64,000 bases of DNA from Bin55 sp963664665 (GTDB lineage: Bacteria; Pseudomonadota; Gammaproteobacteria; Pseudomonadales; Azotimanducaceae): the NCBI GenBank assembly GCA_963664665.2, contig CAXXMH010000004.1, positions 1,364,001-1,428,000 on the forward strand, written 5' to 3'. Made by a program: the position numbers and the translations under genes. Under the pieces are notes generated by a model, which saw only the letters and a list, made by a program, of their open reading frames with translations, was not told where the DNA came from and did not search any database. Every line of letters starts with the position of its first letter. Position 1 is the stretch's first letter. This document shows, in pieces, positions 16,543 through 25,925 of this stretch.

Positions 16543-18354
16543 TCATTTCCCCTCCTCGGCCATCGATTCAAGTTTCTTTATCTCTTGATCAGTTAGGTAA
16601 TGTTTCTCCGCGTTCTTGTCGAGCAAGCGACTAGCAGCAAGCGGTTGATATTTCTTGGGCACTCGGTGAATGTTCTCGTGCAGCGAATTGAAATTATTGA
16701 ATGACCAACCGTCGAGCAAGTCTTCGTAATAGACTTCTTTTTCATGTTGTTCTAACGTCTCGCCGAAACTAAGCGCTTCCATCGGATCGAATATTCTGAG
16801 CGAATGGGCGATCTGATGTAGGATCGGCTCGCTGATCTTTGGCTCTGCGCTCTTCATATATGCCATCGCTAACTCTATATCAGTAGTGAAAAGGTGTTGA
16901 GCAGTAGCCTCGGAAAGTTGCTCTTTGAGTTCACCCTCATACTGATCGAGATAAGATCGAGCAGAAGCGTAATCTTGATTTAGATACTTCGCGAAAGTGG
17001 AGCGCCATAGGAATTTGTCGCGTGGAACATTAGCGTCTAAGTCGTTATTCATGAGCCACTCGAATGCGGATTTCGCGTCGTAGAGTCGCCATCTGACAAC
17101 GATTGCATTCCTTGCAGCAGTCCGGAGCGCGCGTGTTCCTAGGTTTTGTGCGAGTCGAATCGCCTCTTCTGGAGAATCACGCGAGATTTGATCAAGCGCG
17201 TTTGCAATAGCTATGCCTTGAAATTGGTGTGGTAACGTCGCTGCTTCTTCATATAAGCCTGCCGCGTCGACATTTGCCCAACGTGTTAGAAATCTTGAAC
17301 GGAGGTGGTCGGATACCACTTGCTCGTCGTATGCAAGTGCTGCGTTAAACGCTGCTCTGTGGTCTACGTTTCCCCAACTCTGGAATACAGTTACCGTTGT
17401 GTATTGGACGACATATTGACTAGGGAATTCTGAGACTATCTGCAGAAGTGCAACAGGCGACACGTTGTCCACTTCAATAGCTTGCCAAATCAAGTTGTTT
17501 AGAACAGACCTTCTGACATCTTCATTCTCGAGTGAGTCATATATTTCCGTGAGAACCCCAACTCCTTCTAATTCAAACCAATATCTAGCGATCTCAATTA
17601 GCTCGTCGTTCCTTTCGCGACTACGCGATGGATCGCGGATACGGTCGTAATATGCCTCTCTCGGTTTATCTTTGTGTGTTTCACTTCGAATCGAATCGAC
17701 GATTTGATCTATCCAAGAATCGGTTGGACCGATACGGCGAGCGAGTTCGCTGCGTTGGTCTGCTGACAATCCGTCGCTACGCCACATAATGGCATTTGCG
17801 GCTTGCTCTCTAAATTCTTCGGGCATCTTGTGAATTGCGATGGAAGCAGCATTTAGATCACCGACCGTCCACTCATTGAAGATCCACCACACAAGATTGC
17901 GTCGGTCCTGTTTTGACACGTGATTGAGCGCCAGGGCACGACTGAGCGCCTCATGTGGATCAAGTACGGCGTACCGTGTGAAGATCATCGTAAGAGCCAC
18001 CATTCGTTGGTTCTTGGAAGATATGTCAGCGCTTTGACTTATGTACTTTTCGAGCTCATCTTCTTCGGCATACGAAATCAGTTGGTAGAGCGCGTAACGT
18101 TGATCAAAATCGCTCTCCAGTCTCGCTACATCGTGGAGTGTTTGAACACGAACATTTGAATCTGGTTCTTTTGTTTGCTCGTTTACCGGAGGAACAGGTG
18201 GAGATTCTTTGAGATCTAAGACTGTTTCCCCGCTAGCCAAACCCGTGGTGAGTACCTGAACAGGGAACGGATCGGCTCTCAACGTATAAACCGCAATCGA
18301 GCCGATTAGGACACCAGCTACACCAGCCAGGAGCAAGGCAACCTTAGAACGCAT
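16543..18354 (-). CDS. Exported alpha-helical repeat protein, paralogue B
   Basis: A protein of about 603 residues when started at ATG 18354 (MRSKVALLLAGVAGVLIGS), which matches the start of paralogue A; a longer frame reaches 18399. One N-terminal membrane segment, then the same helical repeats: FNEWTVGDLNAASIAIHKMP, QSWGNVDHRAAFNAALAYD, RWRLYDAKSAFEWLM. It shares the C-terminal KLESMAE with its neighbour. The function is not recognised; a periplasmic scaffold or binding role is the natural guess for such solenoids. Confidence 0.75.
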   Translation of the reverse strand: MRSKVALLLAGVAGVLIGSIAVYTLRADPFPVQVLTTGLASGETVLDLKESPPVPPVNEQTKEPDSNVRVQTLHDVARLESDFDQRYALYQLISYAEEDELEKYISQSADISSKNQRMVALTMIFTRYAVLDPHEALSRALALNHVSKQDRRNLVWWIFNEWTVGDLNAASIAIHKMPEEFREQAANAIMWRSDGLSADQRSELARRIGPTDSWIDQIVDSIRSETHKDKPREAYYDRIRDPSRSRERNDELIEIARYWFELEGVGVLTEIYDSLENEDVRRSVLNNLIWQAIEVDNVSPVALLQIVSEFPSQYVVQYTTVTVFQSWGNVDHRAAFNAALAYDEQVVSDHLRSRFLTRWANVDAAGLYEEAATLPHQFQGIAIANALDQISRDSPEEAIRLAQNLGTRALRTAARNAIVVRWRLYDAKSAFEWLMNNDLDANVPRDKFLWRSTFAKYLNQDYASARSYLDQYEGELKEQLSEATAQHLFTTDIELAMAYMKSAEPKISEPILHQIAHSLRIFDPMEALSFGETLEQHEKEVYYEDLLDGWSFNNFNSLHENIHRVPKKYQPLAASRLLDKNAEKHYLTDQEIKKLESMAEEGK

Positions 18355-18547
18355 TTCGAGACTTTCGATACATTGCGGTTTACACCATATCCTAATCACG
18401 AGACGTTTGATTTGAGTCGAACCCTGCGATTAGGAGTGAATCGGGTTGACGATTGGTTCGATGGCACAGATGCGCTCAACGAATCCTTGCGCGCTTTAAT
18501 TCGGGTACTCTTCTCAGTGTAACCACGTTTCTACAGGCTAGCTACGC

Positions 18548-19510
18548 GTGTCTTCGCTTAAACGGCTCAATTACGTTGATGCCGTCGATTCAGACTCCAT
18601 TGGCAGTTTCGAGCAGTCGATTGTTGAATCGATCTGCGAGGACGGTGCAGTTGTGGTCGAAGACGCGCTGACGGTCGATCAAGTCACCACGATCGTCGAT
18701 GAAATGCGACCTTTTATCGACACGACGCCACACGGACTTCATGGGTTAGCGCACTCTCGGCGCGTCGGTGCGTTAGTCGCACGATCGAGAGCATCGCATG
18801 AAGCCATCGCGCATCCTGCAGTACTTCATGTGTGTGAACAGATGCTTGGACATCAGGTGCGAGAGGGCAAGGAAGTCAGGATAACGCAATCTCCGCGTGG
18901 CGAAGGCCGATACCCTTGGCGCGTCGGGTTAACTCAGATCATTGACGTAGGTCCAGGTCAAGAGAAGCAAGGTGTGCATAGGGGCAACGGACTATGGGTC
19001 CATGACCTTGCAGGTGATCGACTCGATCCACAGATTGAAACGATGTGGGCGCTCACCGATTTCACCGTCGAGAATGGTGCGACGCACGTGATCCCTGGCA
19101 GTCACCGATGGCCAGACGTGATGGAAGGCGGTGAGCATAAGGGAACTAGAACTTGGCTAGGTGAAGTTGAAGACGAGTCCGTGCAAGCGACGATGCGAGC
19201 TGGAAGCGTGCTCATTTGGACGGGGTGGACTGTGCACGGTGCGGGTACGAATAGCAGTGAAGAACGCCGCGTCGGTATGAACATCGACTACAGCTTGTCG
19301 TTCCTTTCTCAAGAGGAAAACCAGTTTCTGTCGTGTCCACCGGAGGTCGCTCGAACACTCTCTGATGACATGCGCCGCCTGATCGGCTACACACAGGGTG
19401 GCGGAGCGCTGAACTATTTCGCCGATTGCTTGCGACCCAAAGTAGCGCTGAAGGAAGACTACGATGTCATGGTCCCTGGCGCACACGGGATGGAGGTCGA
19501 CAAAAAGTAG
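18548..19510 (+). CDS. PhyH-family oxygenase with HxG in place of HxD
   Basis: A 320-residue member of the PhyH Fe(II)/2-oxoglutarate family from GTG 18548. The family blocks ETMWALTDFTVENGATHVIP (~165-185), GSHRWP, VHGAGTN (distal His230) and EENQFLSCPPEVARTL are all present. At the first iron site the sequence is VHRGNG: His144 is kept but the usual Asp two residues later is Gly146 (GGC, one base from GAC). HxG or HxA at this point is the mark of Fe/2OG halogenases such as WelO5, BesD and SyrB2. It leads an apparent operon with an amidohydrolase and a Yej-type importer. Halogenase, altered oxygenase or dead enzyme are all possible. Confidence 0.8.
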   Translation: MSSLKRLNYVDAVDSDSIGSFEQSIVESICEDGAVVVEDALTVDQVTTIVDEMRPFIDTTPHGLHGLAHSRRVGALVARSRASHEAIAHPAVLHVCEQMLGHQVREGKEVRITQSPRGEGRYPWRVGLTQIIDVGPGQEKQGVHRGNGLWVHDLAGDRLDPQIETMWALTDFTVENGATHVIPGSHRWPDVMEGGEHKGTRTWLGEVEDESVQATMRAGSVLIWTGWTVHGAGTNSSEERRVGMNIDYSLSFLSQEENQFLSCPPEVARTLSDDMRRLIGYTQGGGALNYFADCLRPKVALKEDYDVMVPGAHGMEVDKK

Positions 19511-19588
19511 CGCGAGAATGAGATCAGATCACTCGAACCGTCGGATCGCTTAAATACATGAAGTTCTCTCCTTAATATGTACCGTTCT

Positions 19589-19603
19589 GCATCGATCCGA
19601 TGC
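19589..19603. promoter_or_regulatory. Short palindrome upstream of the amidohydrolase, possible operator
   Basis: GCATCGATCCGATGC, a 6-bp inverted repeat with a 3-base centre, 55 bases before the amidohydrolase start and within an AT-rich leader. Its position suits a regulator site; no terminator T-run follows. Confidence 0.35.
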
Positions 19604-19658
19604 AAAACGATTAACTTCACTTCACGTATATGTCAAGATAAAACAAAAGGAAACCTCC

Positions 19659-20663
19659 GTGCCCGAACCTAGAACCGACGAGTGGCGTGCGCTCGTTCAA
19701 GAAGAGATTGTTGAACCCGGACGTCGGATCATTGATCCGCATCATCACCTGTGGTCAACACCGTCGTTTTGGGGTAGGTACGAATTAGAGGACTTGTGGC
19801 GCGATACCGGATCTGGTCACAACGTCGAGAAAACCGTCTTTATCGATTGTCATTCGAACTACCGAGAAGAAGGACCCGAGCACATGCGCCCGATAGGCGA
19901 GACGGAGTATGTTGCGGCTGTCGCTCGTGACAGCGACAAAGACTCGTCTCAAGCCTCGATCGCCGGCATTGTCAGTCACGCGGACATGACACGGGGTAGA
20001 GGTGTTGCTGAAGTACTTGAAGCACACGAAGCGGCTGGCGATGGTCGATTCAGAGGGATTCGCCATGCCGGTCCTTCCGACACAACGGGCACCCTCACGA
20101 ACGCTGGGCGGGGTAGACCGTGTCCTTACACGCGCGCGGATTTCCAGGAAGGCGTAACCACGCTAGGTGAAATGGGCTACACGTACGACACTTGGCACTT
20201 CTTTCATCAGAACCAGGAGTATGTGGAACTCGCGCGAGCCGTACCTGGCACGACCATGATTCTTGATCACTTCGGAACTCCGCTTGGTGTCGGTGCGTAT
20301 GCGGGAAAACAGGAAGAAATCTTCGAGCAGTGGAAAGGCGACATGGGTGAGATCGCGAAGTGTCCAAACGTTGTTGCCAAGTTGGGCGGTCTCGCCATGC
20401 CAGACAACGGATTTGGATGGGACACGAATGAACGCCCACCAACGTCAGACGAGTTTGCAGAAGCTCAGAGGCGTTACTACCTGCACACCATCGAGTGCTT
20501 TGGTCCTGATAGATGTATGTTCGAAAGCAATTTCCCCGTCGACAAACTGTCGATTTCCTACCAGGTTCTTTGGAACGGTTTGAAGAAAATCGTGGCTGAC
20601 TTTACGGAAGCTGAGAAGGATGCGATGTTCTACGGAACTGCTGCTCGGGTATATCGAGTTTGA
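19659..20663 (+). CDS. Amidohydrolase-family hydrolase (PF04909 type)
   Basis: A 334-residue TIM-barrel metal hydrolase of the amidohydrolase_2 group, which includes lactonases and decarboxylases. The metal motif HHH in IDPHHHLWSTPS lies near residue 30; later FRGIRHAG, MILDHFGTPLG and MFESNFPVDK match the strand-end motifs, the last giving the catalytic Asp. GTG 19659 is preferred because AAAGGAAA stands just upstream. The gene lies between the PhyH-like gene and the Yej transporter on one strand, so it likely acts on the same imported compound. The exact substrate is unknown. Confidence 0.85.
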   Translation: MPEPRTDEWRALVQEEIVEPGRRIIDPHHHLWSTPSFWGRYELEDLWRDTGSGHNVEKTVFIDCHSNYREEGPEHMRPIGETEYVAAVARDSDKDSSQASIAGIVSHADMTRGRGVAEVLEAHEAAGDGRFRGIRHAGPSDTTGTLTNAGRGRPCPYTRADFQEGVTTLGEMGYTYDTWHFFHQNQEYVELARAVPGTTMILDHFGTPLGVGAYAGKQEEIFEQWKGDMGEIAKCPNVVAKLGGLAMPDNGFGWDTNERPPTSDEFAEAQRRYYLHTIECFGPDRCMFESNFPVDKLSISYQVLWNGLKKIVADFTEAEKDAMFYGTAARVYRV

Positions 20664-20705
20664 TGCGGTGAGTGTCGCTGCGCATTGTCTGATGAGGGTT
20701 TTGCT

Positions 20706-22577
20706 GTGAAGTTCTGTACCCACATTTCTTTGATATTGGTGCTTGCATGTACAGCGCCAATCGTCACGGCCGAGTCGATCGAATACGAACACGGCTACGC
20801 ATTTCTCAGCCAGCCGGACTTACCGCCCGACTTCAGACACTTCAAATACATTAATCCAGATGCACCGAAAGGTGGTCAAATCCGGATCCCACAAATGGGG
20901 AACTGGGATAGTTTTAATCCCGTTCCGCCGCGAGGTCGTGTAGCGGCATCTCTCTCCGTCGGCTCCCCGTCGGACAACCTGCTGCTCGACGCGCTTATGG
21001 AGACGGCGTCGGATGAGATCGCGTCGATCTACGGCTTGATCGCAGAGGGTATCGCGGTCGCGCCTGACCGTTCTTGGGTCGCGTTTCGCTTACGAGACAG
21101 CGCGCGGTGGCACGATGGCGAGCCTATCACGATTGAAGACGTGGTCTTTACGTTTAACACGTATCGGTTTGAGGCAAATCCCAGCATTCAAAACCCGATC
21201 GCCGGCTTCACAAGCGTTGAAGTGATCAACGATCGTGAGGTACGGTTCCACATCGACGAGGAGTATCGGTCCGATCCCTTGCTGCCGATACGAATCGGCA
21301 CCATGGCGATATTGCCGAAACACTATTGGACAAGCGAAGATCGCAACATTCTCGAAACCACCGTTCAGCCACCACTTGGTTCAGGACCGTACGAGATTGA
21401 TGACTTCTATGTCGGACAATGGGTACGCTATAAGCGTGTCGAAGACTACTGGGCACGTGATTTACCCGTTAATCGAGGACGCTTTAACTTCGACTTCGTG
21501 AAGTTTGATTACTTCCGCGACGATCAAGTTCAAACCGAGAGCTTGAAAGGCGACGTCATTGATGTCCATGTCGAGAACATCCCGCGCCTATGGGAGCAGG
21601 CATACGAATTCCGACCTCGCGAACTCGGACTGTTCAAGAAGTCATACGTTCCACAAATGCGACCTGCAGGTTTGTGGTGGCCAGTATTCTGGAATTTAGA
21701 GCAGAAGCGGTTCCAGGACATTCGAGTACGCGAAGCACTTTGGCTCGTTCACGATCTCGTATTCCTTAACAAACGCAACTACGGTTTCTATGACCTCGCG
21801 ACGAGTTACTTCCATGGTTCTGACGTCTACGCCGCGAAAGGACTGCCCGATGAGTGGGAGCTTCGACACCTTGAGCCAATTCGTGACCTGGTGCCACCAC
21901 GTGTATTCACTGAACCTTATCAACCGCCACCCCAACAAGGAGATGGCTATCACCGCGAGACATTGCTTCGAGCACAGGAGCTTTTCCGCCAAGCTGGTTG
22001 GGTGCTCAGAGACCAAGAGCTTGTCCACGAAACGACCGGTGAACCTTTCAATATTCGCATGGTTGCTGTATCGCCGGCACTTGCTTCGTCGTTCATTCAC
22101 TACATGCAGGTGCTCCGACGACTAGGTATCAAGGCAACTGCCAAGTCACCAGAAATATCAAACTGGTTGTCCCGAATGCGAACGGGCGATTTTGACGCGG
22201 GTGCCATTTGGTTCCTGCCTGATAACACGCCGACTTCACACATAGACAACTTCTTTCACAGTGCACAGGCCGATTTGGCGTATAGCTCGAACTGGGCGAA
22301 CATCAAGGATCCTGCGATTGATTTCCTGATCGAACGCGTCAAGACCGCGGAAGAATTTGAGGATTACGCCGGGGCGATTCGCGCGCTTGACCGCGTCTTG
22401 CTTTGGAACTTCTACTTCATTCCTGGGATGGCGAAGACGAAAGTTGGCTTGGCTTATTGGGATCGATTCGGTCAACCCGACCCGGTACCGCTGACGCGTA
22501 TCACGTCCCACGTACAGCATTGGTGGTGGGACGAAGAAAAGGCTGCCAAAGTCGCTGAATACTCGGGTCGAAACTGA
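20706..22577 (+). CDS. yejA: Oligopeptide/microcin C-type solute-binding protein YejA
   Basis: A protein of about 623 residues of the SBP family 5. GTG 20706 gives a clean signal peptide (VKFCTHISLILVLACTAPIV...TAES); a frame from TTG 20685 would place seven residues before it. Family features include YINPDAPKGGQIRIPQMGNW, SWVAFRLRDSARWHDGEPIT and DVVFTFNTYR. It collects peptides or peptide-like compounds in the periplasm and passes them to YejB/YejE. Its stop shares one base with the yejB start (TGATG). Confidence 0.88.
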   Translation: MKFCTHISLILVLACTAPIVTAESIEYEHGYAFLSQPDLPPDFRHFKYINPDAPKGGQIRIPQMGNWDSFNPVPPRGRVAASLSVGSPSDNLLLDALMETASDEIASIYGLIAEGIAVAPDRSWVAFRLRDSARWHDGEPITIEDVVFTFNTYRFEANPSIQNPIAGFTSVEVINDREVRFHIDEEYRSDPLLPIRIGTMAILPKHYWTSEDRNILETTVQPPLGSGPYEIDDFYVGQWVRYKRVEDYWARDLPVNRGRFNFDFVKFDYFRDDQVQTESLKGDVIDVHVENIPRLWEQAYEFRPRELGLFKKSYVPQMRPAGLWWPVFWNLEQKRFQDIRVREALWLVHDLVFLNKRNYGFYDLATSYFHGSDVYAAKGLPDEWELRHLEPIRDLVPPRVFTEPYQPPPQQGDGYHRETLLRAQELFRQAGWVLRDQELVHETTGEPFNIRMVAVSPALASSFIHYMQVLRRLGIKATAKSPEISNWLSRMRTGDFDAGAIWFLPDNTPTSHIDNFFHSAQADLAYSSNWANIKDPAIDFLIERVKTAEEFEDYAGAIRALDRVLLWNFYFIPGMAKTKVGLAYWDRFGQPDPVPLTRITSHVQHWWWDEEKAAKVAEYSGRN

Positions 22578-23653
22578 TGTTTCATTACGTTCTAAGACGC
22601 CTCATCTTGATCCCAATCACCCTGTTTGGGATCTTGCTCCTTAACTTCACCATCATTCAGTTCGCGCCGGGCGGACCGGTAGAGCAAGCCATTGCTCAGT
22701 TCTCGGGACTCAACATGTCGACCACCGCGAACATCTCCACTGCGGAATCGATGGGACCGACTGCAGATACTGGTTATCAAGGTGCAAGCGGATTAGATCC
22801 CGCCTTTATTGCGGAAATTGAGGAACGATTCGGATTCGACAAACCCGCGCATGTTCGTTTCGGTTTGATGTTGTGGAACTACCTGCGGTTCGACTTCGGC
22901 AAGTCGTATTACCAAGATCGAAATGTGCTCGAGATCATCATCGAACGACTGCCGGTGTCTATTTCGCTTGGTTTGAGTTCGATGTTTCTCATCTACACGA
23001 TTTCGGTCCCGCTAGGTGTGCTAAAAGCGATTCGAGATGGCGGACCACTCGATATCTTTTCGAGTACGGTGATCTTTACCGCTTACGCGATTCCCCAGTT
23101 TCTATTCGCAATCATCTTTTTGGTGACCCTGGCAGGAGGTGAATGGCTTAACGCCTTCCCTATGCGGGGGCTTATGTCTGAGGCATTCGCAGATCTAACC
23201 TTCTTTGAGAAAGTCACGGACATCATCTGGCATTTGGCGTTGCCCGTGATCGCGTTAACGCTCGGTGGTTTTGCGACCTTGACGATGTTGACGAAGAACT
23301 GTTTTCTGGAAGAAATAGGAAAACAGTACGTGCTAACCGCACGAGCAAAGGGACTAACAGAAAAACGTACGTTATTCCTGCATGTATTCCGCAATGCGAT
23401 GCTGATCATCATTGCGGGATTCCCTGCTGCCTTCGTAGGCATTCTGTTCACAGGTGCGTTGCTGATCGAAGTGATTTTCTCGCTCGAAGGCATCGGGTTA
23501 CTCGGCTATGAAGCCGTCATCGTGCGTGACTATCCAGTCCTGTTTGCGACGTTGTATATGTTCAGCCTGCTCGGTTTAACGATGCAACTGGTGGGTGATC
23601 TCATGTACGTTGTCGTCGATCCCCGTATTGACTTTGAGACTCGCGAAACATGA
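22577..23653 (+). CDS. yejB: ABC transporter permease YejB
   Basis: A 358-residue inner-membrane permease. The N-terminal hydrophobic segment (LRRLILIPITLFGILLLNFT) and the APGGPVEQAIA motif are typical of YejB; the EAA loop that contacts the ATPase reads LTARAKGLTEKRTLFLHVFR. About six membrane helices are visible. It overlaps yejA by one base and yejE by four (ATGA at 23650-23653), so the three are one operon. Confidence 0.9.
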   Translation: MFHYVLRRLILIPITLFGILLLNFTIIQFAPGGPVEQAIAQFSGLNMSTTANISTAESMGPTADTGYQGASGLDPAFIAEIEERFGFDKPAHVRFGLMLWNYLRFDFGKSYYQDRNVLEIIIERLPVSISLGLSSMFLIYTISVPLGVLKAIRDGGPLDIFSSTVIFTAYAIPQFLFAIIFLVTLAGGEWLNAFPMRGLMSEAFADLTFFEKVTDIIWHLALPVIALTLGGFATLTMLTKNCFLEEIGKQYVLTARAKGLTEKRTLFLHVFRNAMLIIIAGFPAAFVGILFTGALLIEVIFSLEGIGLLGYEAVIVRDYPVLFATLYMFSLLGLTMQLVGDLMYVVVDPRIDFETRET

Positions 23654-24717
23654 GTCCTCTAAATCGTCGTCGGCTCGAGAATTTCCGCAAGAACAAGCGC
23701 GCCTTTTACTCGCTTTGGATATTCGCGCTGTTGTTCGTGCTCAGCATGTTCACGGAGTTCATTGCGAACGACAAACCCATCGTCTTCGGCTACAAAGGCG
23801 AGATTTACCTTCCGCTGCTTTTCACATACTCCGATAAACAGCTCGGTGGCGTCCTCGAAACCGAAGCTTGGTATATCGATCCCTTCACAGAGAACGAAAT
23901 CGCCGAACACGGGTGGTCGGTTTGGCCGCCTATCCGCTATTCGTTTGACACACTCGATTGGGATCGAACGATCGTGCCAGCAGCGCCAGATTCAGAGCAT
24001 TGGCTTGGAACGGATGGTTTCGGCACCGACATCGTTGCGAAGTTACTTTACGGATTTCGCTTGTCCGTGTTATTCGGCATCATCCTCACGATCCTTAGCG
24101 CAACGATCGGTATTTGCGTTGGAGCCGTGCAGGGCTATTTTGGTGGATTGGTTGATTTGATCGGCCAGCGTATCGTCGAAGTTTGGATTGGGTTGCCGGT
24201 GCTGTTCGTGTTGATCATCCTTGCCAGCATGGTTGAACCAAACGTCTATTGGTTGCTGGGCATCTTGGTCATGTTCAGTTGGATGACATTAGTCGGCGTG
24301 GTGCGTGCCGAATTCCTCCGTGCTCGAAATCTCGAATTTGTCCGAGCAGCTTGGAGTTTGGGCGTGCGTGATTTCATCGTCATCTTTCGGCATGTGCTTC
24401 CCAACGCCGCTGTTTCCGCGCTCACTTACCTTCCGTTCATCCTGACCAGTTCGATTGTTTCGCTAACTGCGTTGGATTTCTTGGGTTTCGGGTTACCGAT
24501 CGAGTCGCCATCACTAGGCAGACTCCTGTCTGCAGCCAAGAGCAACCTTCAAGCATGGTGGATTGGTGCGGGCGTATTCACCACGTTGGTCGTCATGTTG
24601 ACGTTATTGATCTTCATCGGCGAAGGCGTGAGAGATGCATTAGATCCGCGACGTTCGATTGGTACGCGAGAGGAAGGTCCTACGCTTCAAACGCCGCTCG
24701 AAGCCAGTACCCAATGA
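23650..24717 (+). CDS. yejE: ABC transporter permease YejE
   Basis: A 355-residue permease partner of YejB. It starts with the typical NRRRLENFRKNKRAFYSLWI and the long periplasmic loop with SDKQLGGVLETEAWY; the EAA loop reads RAAWSLGVRDFIVIFRHVLP. Several membrane helices follow. In most genomes yejF, the double ATPase, comes next; here the next gene is a CoA-transferase whose ATG overlaps this stop (ATGA at 24714-24717). The ATPase must be elsewhere or shared. Confidence 0.9.
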   Translation: MSPLNRRRLENFRKNKRAFYSLWIFALLFVLSMFTEFIANDKPIVFGYKGEIYLPLLFTYSDKQLGGVLETEAWYIDPFTENEIAEHGWSVWPPIRYSFDTLDWDRTIVPAAPDSEHWLGTDGFGTDIVAKLLYGFRLSVLFGIILTILSATIGICVGAVQGYFGGLVDLIGQRIVEVWIGLPVLFVLIILASMVEPNVYWLLGILVMFSWMTLVGVVRAEFLRARNLEFVRAAWSLGVRDFIVIFRHVLPNAAVSALTYLPFILTSSIVSLTALDFLGFGLPIESPSLGRLLSAAKSNLQAWWIGAGVFTTLVVMLTLLIFIGEGVRDALDPRRSIGTREEGPTLQTPLEASTQ

Positions 24718-25892
24718 GCGATCTACCGCTTCAGGGTATCACGGTCGTTGCGCTTGAACAAGCGGTTGCTGCGCCAGTAGCAACCTGTCGTTTAGCCGAC
24801 GCCGGCGCTAGGATCATCAAACTTGAACGTGAAACGGGCGATTTCGCGAGAACTTACGACACCGCTGCAAATGGCCAAAGTGCGTATTTCGCCTGGGCTA
24901 ATCGAGGGAAGGAATCACTGACGGTTGACATCAAGAAATCCGAAGATGTTGAACTGATCAAGCGCATTCTTAACGAATCCGACGCATTTATTCAAAACCT
25001 CAGCGTTGGTGCGGCTGCTCGAGTTGGCTTAGGTTCTGACGAGTTACGCAAGGAGTTTCCCCATCTGATCACGTGTGATATATCTGGATACGGGGATACA
25101 GGTTCTTACCGAGATATGAAAGCGTACGATCTGCTCATTCAAGCGGAATCTGGCTTAGTTTCAATTTCGGGAACACCCGGCGAATACGGTCGAATAGGCG
25201 TTTCCTTGGTTGACATATCTACCGGCTTGACTGCTGCGCTGGCGATCAACGAAGCGCTCGTTGCTCGAAGTCGAACCGGTGAAGGTCGTGCCATCAAGCT
25301 CTCACTTTTTGATGTGATCGCAGATTGGATGACCGTGCCGTTACTACAGCACGAAGAGAAGGGGATCGGTCCGGACCGAGTTGGGCTGGCTCATCCGTCG
25401 ATAACGCCGTATGGTGGATTTGTCTCGAAAGACGGCGTCACGATTGTGATATCGGTACAAAATGACCGCGAGTGGGAGGCGTTCACCCAGGATGTCTTAC
25501 AGCGACCCGAGCTGACGGCGGATCCGCGTTTTGCCACCAATCCAGTCCGAATGGAAAGACGACCCGAAGTCGATGGGCTTGTGCAGGAGTTTTTTGGTGA
25601 ACGCTCGAAAGAAGAACTGGTTGACCTCCTAAAAACCGCGCGTATTGCATTCGGTGTCGTCAACGAGATGCCTGCGTTTGCGACGCATCCGCACTTACGT
25701 CGGACACGCTTTGAAAGCGAAACTGGATCGATCGATATGCCAGCCCATCCCGATACGGAGCGACACGTCGCGGATAGCACGGTACGCATTCCGCGACTCG
25801 GCGAACACTCGAAGCAACTCCGCGCGGAGTTTAGCCAAGCATTAGACGAGTCGACGAAGTCAGTCTCAGATCGTTCTACGGTCGATTCGTAA
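24714..25892 (+). CDS. CaiB/BaiF family CoA-transferase
   Basis: A 392-residue family III CoA-transferase, which moves CoA between carboxylic acids through an enzyme-bound anhydride. N-terminal block LQGITVVALEQAVAAPVATC, the CoA-binding region WANRGKESLTVDIK, the catalytic Asp in MKAYDLLIQAESGL (near residue 145) and the helper region VDISTGLTAAL are present. ATG 24714 overlaps the yejE stop; a longer frame into yejE is a shadow. Its place suggests that the imported and hydrolysed product is an acid activated with CoA. Confidence 0.9.
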   Translation: MSDLPLQGITVVALEQAVAAPVATCRLADAGARIIKLERETGDFARTYDTAANGQSAYFAWANRGKESLTVDIKKSEDVELIKRILNESDAFIQNLSVGAAARVGLGSDELRKEFPHLITCDISGYGDTGSYRDMKAYDLLIQAESGLVSISGTPGEYGRIGVSLVDISTGLTAALAINEALVARSRTGEGRAIKLSLFDVIADWMTVPLLQHEEKGIGPDRVGLAHPSITPYGGFVSKDGVTIVISVQNDREWEAFTQDVLQRPELTADPRFATNPVRMERRPEVDGLVQEFFGERSKEELVDLLKTARIAFGVVNEMPAFATHPHLRRTRFESETGSIDMPAHPDTERHVADSTVRIPRLGEHSKQLRAEFSQALDESTKSVSDRSTVDS

Positions 25893-25925
25893 TCGCCTGT
25901 GACGTGGAACGAATGGGTTCTGCAG

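Noticed and set aside
24555..24713. N-terminal extension of the CoA-transferase inside yejE
   Set aside because: The extension is an out-of-frame reading of yejE; ATG 24714 gives the standard N-terminus.
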